The notes under the pieces are model-generated. The model was given only the letters and a program-made list of their open reading frames with translations, did not search any database and was not told where the DNA came from. DNA of 64,000 bases, taken from assembly GCA_043754435.1 (NCBI GenBank), contig JAYUUS010000124.1, forward strand, positions 1 through 64,000, read 5' to 3'. A program made the translations under genes and the position numbers. The stretch is from JANNYA01 sp043754435 (GTDB lineage: Bacteria > Pseudomonadota > Gammaproteobacteria > Xanthomonadales > SZUA-5). This document shows, one piece after another, positions 1-7,302 of this stretch (its first letter is position 1; each line of letters starts with the position of its first letter).

Positions 1-1221
1 TTGGAGTCCCTACAGCAAGAGGGCAATTTAATCGCTTCGCTTAGCCACGACAATATAATCACTATTTACGTTTGTGGCGTGGTAGACGCGCATTTTTTCA
101 TGGCCATGGAATTACTGCGCGGTGGTGATCTAGCGCAGCGCATTAAACGCAGCTTATCCGAGTCTGAAGCGCTGGCAGTTATGCTGCAAATCGGCAGTGC
201 TTTAGAACATGCCCATGAGCAAGATATTCTGCATCGCGACATTAAGCCTGAAAACGTTATGTTCCACAAAAATGGCAAAGCTGTTCTGGTCGACTTTGGC
301 ATCGCGAAAACCAAAAATACCCAATCCGCATTCACCTTAGCGGGCAATATAGTCGGTACGCCGCACTATATGAGTCCGGAACACTGTACCGGTGCATTGG
401 TAGATCAGCGCTCCGACTTATACGCGATGGGTGTACTGTTTTATGAAATGCTTACCGGTCAAAAAGTGTTTAGCGATAGCGCCACCAGCGTTAGCATTGC
501 CATGGCGCATATTTATAACCCGCCCCCTGAATTGCCCGCAAAATTTGCACGCTATTCTCCAATAGTTCAGCGTTTACTGAAAAAGAATCCGACAGAGCGT
601 TACCAAAACGCCAGTGAAATGCTTGAGGATTTGCGGCAGTTGTCGGCCATGCCCAAGGGCAGCAACGTCAATCTAAGCCAACAAGTTCCTGGCCTTTCGC
701 AGGTGATGGTGTGGTTAGGCTGGGATGCGCGCGGCACCGACGGTAGCGAATTCGATTTGGATGCAAGCGCGTTTCTAACCACGATAGAGGGTAAAGTCCG
801 TGCCGATACAGACTTTATTTTCTATAACAATAAAGTCTCTAGCGATGGCTCAGTGCGCCATACTGGCGATAACCTGACCGGTGGCGTGATCAATGCCGGG
901 GCGGGTGAACAGTTACAGGTCGATCTAACTAAAGTTCCTTCCGATATTGCAAAAATCGCGTTTGCGGTCACCATTCATGAGGGTAAAGCGCGCCGCCAAA
1001 CCTTCGGTCAAGTGAGCAATGCGACGATCCGCATTTCAAACCTTGCCGATAATAAAGAACTAGCGCGTTACAACCTGTCCGGCGATGTTTCGAACGAAAC
1101 GGCGATGATCGTTGGCGAGCTTTATCGCGCTTCCTCAGAATGGCGTTTTCGTGCGGTTGGGCAAGGCTTTCGGAGTGGCCTCGGAGAGCTGGCGCGTTAT
1201 TACGGCGTAGATGTTGATTAG
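1..1221 (+). CDS. Ser/Thr protein kinase fused to a C-terminal TerD domain (5' end outside the window)
   Basis: The visible 406 codons begin inside the kinase N-lobe, so the glycine loop and catalytic Lys lie upstream and the leading TTG is not a real start. The catalytic loop HRDIKPEN is at visible residues 78-85, the DFG motif at 98-100 and an APE-like SPE near 125. These mark a Hanks-type kinase that should phosphorylate Ser/Thr in the cytoplasm. From about residue 222 the protein continues as a TerD/stress-protein domain, with the family's FDLDASAF and DFIFYNN blocks and the RFRAVGQGF ending. A free TerD gene follows 56 bp downstream, which suggests a joint role. TerD domains bind calcium and occur in tellurite and stress-resistance loci; the kinase substrate is unknown. 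No transmembrane segment is visible in this part. Confidence 0.9.
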   Translation: MESLQQEGNLIASLSHDNIITIYVCGVVDAHFFMAMELLRGGDLAQRIKRSLSESEALAVMLQIGSALEHAHEQDILHRDIKPENVMFHKNGKAVLVDFGIAKTKNTQSAFTLAGNIVGTPHYMSPEHCTGALVDQRSDLYAMGVLFYEMLTGQKVFSDSATSVSIAMAHIYNPPPELPAKFARYSPIVQRLLKKNPTERYQNASEMLEDLRQLSAMPKGSNVNLSQQVPGLSQVMVWLGWDARGTDGSEFDLDASAFLTTIEGKVRADTDFIFYNNKVSSDGSVRHTGDNLTGGVINAGAGEQLQVDLTKVPSDIAKIAFAVTIHEGKARRQTFGQVSNATIRISNLADNKELARYNLSGDVSNETAMIVGELYRASSEWRFRAVGQGFRSGLGELARYYGVDVD

Positions 1222-1277
1222 GTCAGTCAAAAAATAAGTTAATCCAAATAAGTCAATCAACAACAAAGGATAATTCG

Positions 1278-1856
1278 ATGGGAATTAGTTTGCTCAAGGG
1301 TGGTAATGTAAATTTAAGCAAGGCCGCCCCAAGTTTGCGCGAAGTTCTAATAGGTTTGGGCTGGGATGTGCGCGCTACCGATGGTGCGGAATTTGATTTA
1401 GACGCGAGCGCCTTTCTCGTCAAAGCCGATGGCAAAGTACGCTCAGATGCGGACTTTATTTTCTACAATAACCTTAACTCCAGTGATGGCTCAGTTAAGC
1501 ATATGGGCGATAACCGCTCAGGTGCTGGCGATGGTGACGACGAGAAGCTCACGGTCGATTTATCTAAAATACCGTCCAATATCGAAAAAATTGCTTTTAG
1601 CGTGACGATTCACGAGGGTGAAGCACGTCGGCAAGCGTTTGGGCAAGTGAATAACGCGTTTATTCGAGTCGTCAACACCAGCGACAATAACGAATTAGCC
1701 CGCTACGACCTCAGTGAAGATGGCTCAAGCGAAACGGCGATGATTTTTGGTGAGCTGTATCGCGCCGGGGCCGAGTGGAAGTTTCGCGCGGTCGGGCAAG
1801 GCTTTAAGGGTGGGCTAGCACCCCTGGCGCGTTTTTATGGTGTAGACGTAGGCTAG
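1278..1856 (+). CDS. TerD family protein
   Basis: This 192-residue protein is a complete single TerD domain: GWDVRATDG, FDLDASAF, DFIFYNN, a GDGDDE acidic loop, FGQVNNAFIR and the FRAVGQGF ending are all present. The family usually has about 190 residues. The ATG at 1278 has an AAAGGA ribosome site. It is closely similar to the TerD part of the upstream kinase fusion, so the two probably arose by duplication and are likely co-transcribed. TerD-family proteins bind calcium through the acidic residues and are linked to tellurite, phage and general stress resistance, but their biochemical role is not settled. No terA, terB, terC or terZ gene is seen here, although the left side of the locus is cut off. 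Confidence 0.93.
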   Translation: MGISLLKGGNVNLSKAAPSLREVLIGLGWDVRATDGAEFDLDASAFLVKADGKVRSDADFIFYNNLNSSDGSVKHMGDNRSGAGDGDDEKLTVDLSKIPSNIEKIAFSVTIHEGEARRQAFGQVNNAFIRVVNTSDNNELARYDLSEDGSSETAMIFGELYRAGAEWKFRAVGQGFKGGLAPLARFYGVDVG

Positions 1857-1873
1857 TTGAGCGCACAACTTGA

Positions 1874-3550
1874 CTAAACCACCCTACTGCCAGAAAAATA
1901 AATCGATCCAGGCACAACCTGCGCGTTGAACTGCTGGATTAACTCTTGCACTAAAGGGCGGTCAGTAATTGAGTCTGCAAAAGCCTGCGCGCGTGATGCA
2001 AATTCACGCGCATTGACTTGTGCTGGGCTTGCCGACAAATCCGCATCGGCCACCACGATTTGAAGGCTTAGCGCTTGGCCTACGCTTTGCTCAATGAATT
2101 GCGCCAGTAATTGCACATTTTCCGCACTTGCCAGACTGCTGTGCGCTACATCAACGGTCAAGGTTAACGCGCCGTTTTGCCAGCTACGTGCAATCGCATT
2201 ATGCGCAAATTCGCGCAGCGCCCCTGAAGGCAGTGGCAGAGTAGCCACCAATTGCTGCCAGCGCTCGTCCAAGGCCAAAACTTTAGCCTCCGGTTCAAGT
2301 GCGATGCTCGGTGGGCTAGCTTCGCGAACATCGGTTTCAGCAGGTTCTAGCGTATTTTTGGCATTGGCGACGGCACGCATTGCGCCATCGCCATTAGTTT
2401 TTCCCGGCGGTGCGACTACCACGCTGGAAGCTGCTGGCTTTTCTAATTGGGAGTCGCTGCCAGCATCAACATCGGCAAACGCCAGCATACGCAGTAAGCA
2501 CATCTCAAAGGCGATTTTTGCATCGGGCGCACTGGCAACTTCTTTCGCGCCTAAATTTGCAAACTGAAACTTAATTTGCAAATCTTCGGCGCTAAAACGC
2601 GAAGCCAACGCCGCCAAACGCGGCGACACGTCATTCAGCTGCTTCGAATGGGGGCCGACCAACTGTAAAAACGCCAACTGATGCAAATGCTCCATCAGCC
2701 GGGCAAGAACCTGCACGTAGCTACCGCCAAAATCAGCGAGATCGGAAAGTTTCTCGGACAGCTGCTCGGCGCTATTAAGGCTGAGCGCTTCTAATAAATC
2801 CAACACGCCCTCGCGGGAAATCGTGCCTAACATTTCACGCGTCGGAATCGTTTCAACTTTCCCAGCCCCAAAAGCCAGCGCTTGATCGAGCAAACTTAAG
2901 CCATCCCGCATGGAGCCATCCGCGCCGCGTGCCAGCTCATCAATGGCTTCGTCCTCAAAGGCAATCTGTTCGGCAGCCAGGATATGGCGCATTTGCTGCG
3001 TGATTTGCGGAATTGTTAAACGCTTCAAATGAAATTTTAGGCATCGCGAAAGTACGGTCACCGGCAGTTTTTGCGGGTCAGTGGTTGCCAACAAAAACTT
3101 GACGTGTTCGGGCGGCTCTTCCAGGGTTTTTAGCAACGCGTTAAAGCTGTGCGTGGACAGCATGTGCACTTCGTCGATCAGATAAACCTTAAATCGCCCG
3201 CGCGCTGGCGCATAAATAACGTTGTCTAGAATCTCGCGCGTGTCATCCACTTTGGTTCTGGAAGCGGCATCAATTTCGATCAGATCCGGGAAACGCCCGG
3301 CGTCAATATCCCGGCAATTGCTACACACACCGCAGGGTGTGGCAGTCACGCCGGTCTCGCAGTTCAACGCCTTCGCAATAATTCGCGCAATTGTGGTTTT
3401 ACCGACGCCGCGCGTACCGGTAAATAGAAAAGCATGATGCAAACGTCCCTGGCTCAGACCGCCCGTCAAAGCCCGCACCACATGCTCTTGCCCCATAAGC
3501 TCAGAAAAATTTCGCGGCCGCCACTTACGCGCAAGTACCTGGTAACTCAT
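1874..3550 (-). CDS. dnaX: DNA polymerase III subunit gamma/tau
   Basis: Clamp-loader ATPase of the replicative polymerase. It couples ATP hydrolysis to loading the beta clamp and, as tau, bridges polymerase cores and helicase. The Walker A GTRGVGKT is at residues 45-52. The zinc-binding cysteines are C64, C73, C76 and C79, the Walker B LIDEVHML follows, and the sensor region contains the LSRC motif. A C-terminal domain of about 130 residues typical of full-length tau follows a low-complexity linker, giving 558 residues in all. The ATG at 3550 (MSYQVLARKWRPR) is preferred over the GTG one codon upstream because it matches family N-termini and has GGAAG 7 bases before it. The gene is convergent with terD. 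No recombination factor gene (ybaB, recR) follows inside the window. Confidence 0.97.
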   Translation of the reverse strand: MSYQVLARKWRPRNFSELMGQEHVVRALTGGLSQGRLHHAFLFTGTRGVGKTTIARIIAKALNCETGVTATPCGVCSNCRDIDAGRFPDLIEIDAASRTKVDDTREILDNVIYAPARGRFKVYLIDEVHMLSTHSFNALLKTLEEPPEHVKFLLATTDPQKLPVTVLSRCLKFHLKRLTIPQITQQMRHILAAEQIAFEDEAIDELARGADGSMRDGLSLLDQALAFGAGKVETIPTREMLGTISREGVLDLLEALSLNSAEQLSEKLSDLADFGGSYVQVLARLMEHLHQLAFLQLVGPHSKQLNDVSPRLAALASRFSAEDLQIKFQFANLGAKEVASAPDAKIAFEMCLLRMLAFADVDAGSDSQLEKPAASSVVVAPPGKTNGDGAMRAVANAKNTLEPAETDVREASPPSIALEPEAKVLALDERWQQLVATLPLPSGALREFAHNAIARSWQNGALTLTVDVAHSSLASAENVQLLAQFIEQSVGQALSLQIVVADADLSASPAQVNAREFASRAQAFADSITDRPLVQELIQQFNAQVVPGSIYFSGSRVV

Positions 3551-3553
3551 CAC

Positions 3554-3890
3554 TTAACTTCCATGTTTAGGCCTTCATTGCAGTGTGCATTGCTTGGGGC
3601 AATATTGTCATTCCAATTCTAAAACATTCGGCTCACTCGTTGTAGCGGCGTAAAAAAGCACTTGCAAGCACCTTAAATTTAACCGGAGAAACTAAAAAAT
3701 AAACTTGTGTCTATTCAATGAATTAAACGATGTTCCAAAGCCCCGCCAACCCGACCGGAATCAACAAGAATCACTGACCGGTTTGAACAGGAATTGGTGA
3801 CCGGCATGGCAGGAATACGCAGCTCCACGCCGGATTTGTATCCCTGACCAGGGTTCGCAGTCAGTTGGCGTGTATCATGCCATCATAAAA
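3554..3890. other. 337-bp intergenic region with no gene
   Basis: I see no coding frame here. The region separates dnaX from the last gene of the chemosensory operon and must hold the dnaX promoter. Three 23-base direct repeats occupy 3753-3821 (separate entry). No SRP RNA-like sequence is present. Confidence 0.6.
3753..3821. repeat. Three 23-bp iterons beginning GACCGG
   Basis: GACCGG occurs at 3753, 3776 and 3799, exactly 23 bases apart. Each copy continues to a GAAT about 10 bases later (units of the type GACCGG-N5-ACAGGAAT). Regular multiple repeats of this kind are found at the ends of IS21-family elements and could be a remnant of one. A protein-binding iteron is the alternative. No transposase frame is present. 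Confidence 0.6.
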
Positions 3891-4562
3891 TCAATCTATA
3901 TGAAGCCGGGCTGCAATGGGCAAGCTGGAAAACGTCACTTGCGCTTTGCGTTTGGCAAGTGCGGCGTCGATGCGCAACACCACCACCCCCTGCTTATCTG
4001 CCATCAGTAATTCGTCGACCTTGCTATCAACAAGCTCGGCGCGCGCATCTTGTGCATGCTCAAACTCAAACTCAATACTACGCACTTTACGCCCCGCCAT
4101 TTCCGGGCCGAGGGCCGCAATGGCTTGCTGCGCTTGCAATGCACTTTCGTAAATATCTGAGTAAGCCACTACTTTACTTTGCCCAAGCTTTATCTCCATC
4201 GTGGCGCTTAAGCTCAATGAACCCTTTGCCTGATTGCTTTCCACGATTGGATTTTCCGCCAGCAAAGCAGGCGTCATCGGAAAATTAACGCTGCCATCCG
4301 GCCCCACTTTCACAACAATGACGCCTGAAGCCGCCAAAATTCGCACTTCAATTTGGCTTGGGGAAATTTTATTTTGCTTCGAAACAATGCGCTGATGCGC
4401 CAAAAGCCGTTCAAACCTAGCAATCGTTAGACCCGGTTCCAGCGCGCGATAAAGGCTTGCATAACGCACTTGCGTGGGGGTTTGGGCCAAGCCCAAACTG
4501 CAAATAAGCAAAAAAAGCGGTGACCACAAACATCGCTGAATCAAGAGTTTTACAAATTTCAT
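3891..4562 (-). CDS. Hypothetical exported protein at the end of the chp operon
   Basis: I do not recognise a family for this 223-residue protein. It starts with a typical Sec signal (KLLIQRC, then a leucine-rich core, then SLGLAQ), so it is probably periplasmic. The mature part is a mix of predicted beta and alpha stretches with several acidic patches and no cysteine motif. It lies 35 bp downstream of the CheW-like chpC on the same strand, so it is likely co-transcribed with the chemosensory genes. This makes a link to type IV pili plausible but unproven. The translated frame is intact and has codon use like its neighbours. Confidence 0.7.
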   Translation of the reverse strand: MKFVKLLIQRCLWSPLFLLICSLGLAQTPTQVRYASLYRALEPGLTIARFERLLAHQRIVSKQNKISPSQIEVRILAASGVIVVKVGPDGSVNFPMTPALLAENPIVESNQAKGSLSLSATMEIKLGQSKVVAYSDIYESALQAQQAIAALGPEMAGRKVRSIEFEFEHAQDARAELVDSKVDELLMADKQGVVVLRIDAALAKRKAQVTFSSLPIAARLHID

Positions 4563-4597
4563 GCCAAAACGTAGCGCCTTAAGACCTAATAGAGAAA

Positions 4598-5092
4598 CTA
4601 TGCGGCAACGCCTGCCACAGGTGCGCTGATCGCATCGAAAATCATCTGCTCAATTTTCTCTAGATCCGGGATAACGGCTTGGTCATCACGCAACATAAGA
4701 TCCATCTTTACGCCGACTCGGCCAAAGCTGTCCCCTAAAGGCACCAGCTCATCAATGTTAATCGTGGTCAAACGCGGGAACCCTTGCGCAAGGAGCGCTA
4801 TAAATGGCATACGCGGGTGACCACTTAATGCTTTCATGACGCACACACGACCACCGGTCGCCCGCTCATCAAGCGCAAGCCCAGCCAGAAGTGAAAACGA
4901 AATAAGCGGCAGCTTCCAACCACGCCAAGCAACGCGCCCAAGCAACCAATCGGGCGCATTTGGCACCCGCTCAGGCGTGGACAAGGTGATAACCTCGGAC
5001 ACATTGGCGTTCGGCATGAGCACGCGGCCGTTGGTAATTGGGATCATCAGGCCGCGAATTTCTCGCTTTTGCTCTACAACAACGTTGTCCAT
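4598..5092 (-). CDS. chpC: CheW-domain protein ChpC
   Basis: A 164-residue CheW-like adaptor. The CheW fold is recognisable in the MIPITNGRVLMPNANVSEVI start, the LLGRVAWRGWKLPLISF strand block and the later VGVKMDLML strand. In Pseudomonas, ChpC is the second CheW-like protein of the Chp system and is thought to link further receptors to the ChpA kinase. It follows chpB on the same strand in the canonical position after pilI-pilJ-chpA-chpB. Compared with PilI it is more diverged. Assignment to ChpC rests on the domain plus gene order. Confidence 0.85.
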   Translation of the reverse strand: MDNVVVEQKREIRGLMIPITNGRVLMPNANVSEVITLSTPERVPNAPDWLLGRVAWRGWKLPLISFSLLAGLALDERATGGRVCVMKALSGHPRMPFIALLAQGFPRLTTINIDELVPLGDSFGRVGVKMDLMLRDDQAVIPDLEKIEQMIFDAISAPVAGVAA

Positions 5093-5163
5093 GCATGTAA
5101 TCCAGTCGTTTGTTTCTCAGTTCATCGGTCGCGAAATCCATATTTCGGACTACTTATTTCGCG

Positions 5164-7302
5164 CTAATTTAGTGCACCCAATTCATCTAAAACATGGTCG
5201 GCCAGCTGCTCGGGTGCACCCACAAAACTGACCACACCCGCAGCCTGTGCACCATCAATCATTGAACTAATGACACAAGTCGCCGGATCTTGCACCCAGA
5301 CCTTCGCGCCACGAGCGGCAAGATATTTTGCCCCTTCAATAGCATCTGATGCCATGCCGCTAAAAACGATGCCAGTACAGCGCTGTCCAAAACGATCCGC
5401 CATATCCGTCATGACTTGGTCAATGGAAGGGCTGTAAGGCGATTCGGTGGGTAATGGGGCAAACTGAATAATGCTTTGTTGATCAACTAAAAAACGCTGA
5501 TTAACGGGCACGACCACAATTTCACCGGCCACAAAAGCTTCTCCTGGTTTGGCAAGTCGCACCGGCATAGGCGAAGCCTTTGCTAGTTGATTGGTCATAA
5601 GTTCCAAAAACTCAGCGCCCATATGCTGCGCTAAGACAAATGCCGCCGGAAGCCGGGGTTTAAGCTTACTGAGAAAACTTCGTATCGCCTCAGGTCCGCC
5701 GATTGATGCGCCTAGCACAAAAACGTGCGCCGGTCCTGGCTGTACTGCAGGCGGGCTTATTGACTTTGCAGCAGGTACGCTTTTATCCGCAGCCGCAATG
5801 GGAGCATCGGCAAATAGCGAATCCAAATCAGCAAAATCATCGTCTTTTTCATTGTCAACCGCACGGTGCGACTCGCCTACTTCAAAATCCAGGTCAAAAT
5901 CTAAACCTGAGGAATCAAAAGCCGCTTCGGAATCTTTCGAATTTGTAGCATCGAGTCCGGCATGACTGCTTGCCGGCATAGTGACCGGCGATAAATCATT
6001 CAGATCAGCAAACAGTGCGTCAAACTCGGACATCTCGTCATCCAAAGGGCTGGACACCTCGGGTGGAGCGCTTTGAATCTTGGCGGCTGCAGGGGCCTCA
6101 ATTGCGGGAAGTTGCTTGGTAATGGCTGCAGACGTGGGCGTAGGGTTAATTGCAGGCGTCATTGTAGGCGCTGCAACGGGTGCTTCCGGCACGTCTGATT
6201 CTAAGAAAAAGTCAAAATCTCCCGCTTCATTCGCATCGTTTTTCACAGGAGCAAACGCTGGGACGAGGGGTTTAATGGCTGGTTTCACGACTTCAGGACT
6301 TAACGGTACGTCCTTCGCACCAAAAACCGCACGCCCGGTCGGCGCTACCAAGGGTGAAACTTCGCCCTCAATTGGTTCAAGTGACCAATTCAGCGCGCTC
6401 ACATCAGTCTTGAGCTTGATTACAGGTTTGCTAGGCGTGTTAGGCGGGGGCGAAACAATTTCCGGCTGCCTAGATTTTGCAGGTGCAGGCGACTCCACTT
6501 TAGAGGATTCAGATTTATCCCCAGCTTTCTCCGCAGGCTGAACGCTGTTGCGAAACAGCTCTTCCAAATCTCCTATATCTTCGCCTGAAAAATGAGGTGC
6601 CGTGGACTCAAGCATGTCAAAAGCTGAAGCGTCGAATCCCTCCAGACCGGACTCCTCATCGTCTACTCTTACCGGCACCGGTTGAGTGACGCTTTCCGTA
6701 TCAAAATCAAAATCAAGCTCTGCGAACACTTCTGGGGAGACAACATCAGCGGGTGCTTGATTAATTTCTACAGCCTTGATTACCACAGCAGCAGGCAGGA
6801 CGGAGGTTGCTGGATTCACTGCGGCCACTGGCGTTACCACTACTGGCGTCACCACTACTGGCGTCACCACCACAGGTGCCACCACCACCGGAGGCACTAC
6901 TCTTATCGGTGTGGGAATGGATTTTGCATCCACCGGACGCGGCGGCGTTGCATCTAGCTCTCCGGTTATTTTTGCTGCAAGGTGGCGCGCCCACCGCGCT
7001 TGATCCCACCCAGCAAGCCCGGACGATGCAGCACCGTCATTAAAAATGACCGGCTTACGCATCTGATCGAGCATGTCAGTTAACTCTTCGAGGCTGTCTT
7101 CCAGCTCTGGATCAAGGTTAACGACAAACACGTCTAAATTAGCTTCTCGAATTTTATCTAACGACAGCGCGTTCGCAGTAATTTCCACTACGACATTCAC
7201 GCCCGCATCGCGAAGTGCAATTTTTAAGTGCTCATTGAGTCCGACTGCTTGAAATACTAAGCCAGCGCGTACTGCCACACTGCTACTTTGCGTTAACGCC
7301 AT
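5164..7302 (-). CDS. chpB: Chemotaxis protein-glutamate methylesterase ChpB with a long N-terminal extension
   Basis: Removes methyl groups from the PilJ receptor, giving adaptation of the twitching-motility pathway. The C-terminal CheB methylesterase domain (about 525-712) keeps the catalytic triad: S533 in GASIGG, H560 in AQHMG and D653 in SGMASDA. Residues 10-120 have an alternating strand/helix pattern like a receiver domain (DVFVVNLDPE) but without a convincing phospho-acceptor set. Residues 125-525 are a proline-, alanine- and acid-rich linker that includes a VVVTP pentapeptide repeat. At 712 residues it is about twice a standard CheB. The start overlaps the end of chpA by 20 bases, so translation is probably coupled. 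No methyltransferase gene (pilK) is present in the cluster. Confidence 0.9.
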   Translation of the reverse strand: MALTQSSSVAVRAGLVFQAVGLNEHLKIALRDAGVNVVVEITANALSLDKIREANLDVFVVNLDPELEDSLEELTDMLDQMRKPVIFNDGAASSGLAGWDQARWARHLAAKITGELDATPPRPVDAKSIPTPIRVVPPVVVAPVVVTPVVVTPVVVTPVAAVNPATSVLPAAVVIKAVEINQAPADVVSPEVFAELDFDFDTESVTQPVPVRVDDEESGLEGFDASAFDMLESTAPHFSGEDIGDLEELFRNSVQPAEKAGDKSESSKVESPAPAKSRQPEIVSPPPNTPSKPVIKLKTDVSALNWSLEPIEGEVSPLVAPTGRAVFGAKDVPLSPEVVKPAIKPLVPAFAPVKNDANEAGDFDFFLESDVPEAPVAAPTMTPAINPTPTSAAITKQLPAIEAPAAAKIQSAPPEVSSPLDDEMSEFDALFADLNDLSPVTMPASSHAGLDATNSKDSEAAFDSSGLDFDLDFEVGESHRAVDNEKDDDFADLDSLFADAPIAAADKSVPAAKSISPPAVQPGPAHVFVLGASIGGPEAIRSFLSKLKPRLPAAFVLAQHMGAEFLELMTNQLAKASPMPVRLAKPGEAFVAGEIVVVPVNQRFLVDQQSIIQFAPLPTESPYSPSIDQVMTDMADRFGQRCTGIVFSGMASDAIEGAKYLAARGAKVWVQDPATCVISSMIDGAQAAGVVSFVGAPEQLADHVLDELGALN
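6830..6889. repeat. 15-bp tandem repeat inside chpB
   Basis: Four units of the type GGCGT(T/C)ACCACTACT lie end to end and encode a VVVTP repeat in the linker of ChpB on the minus strand. Units 2 and 3 are nearly identical, which suggests recent slippage, and copy number may vary between strains. Confidence 0.85.

Noticed and set aside
3554..3890. SRP (4.5S) RNA gene near dnaX
   Set aside because: The conserved GGAAGGAAGCAGCC core is absent.
6080..6541. 153-codon ORF opposite chpB
   Set aside because: Antisense shadow of the linker of ChpB with low-complexity composition and no ribosome site.
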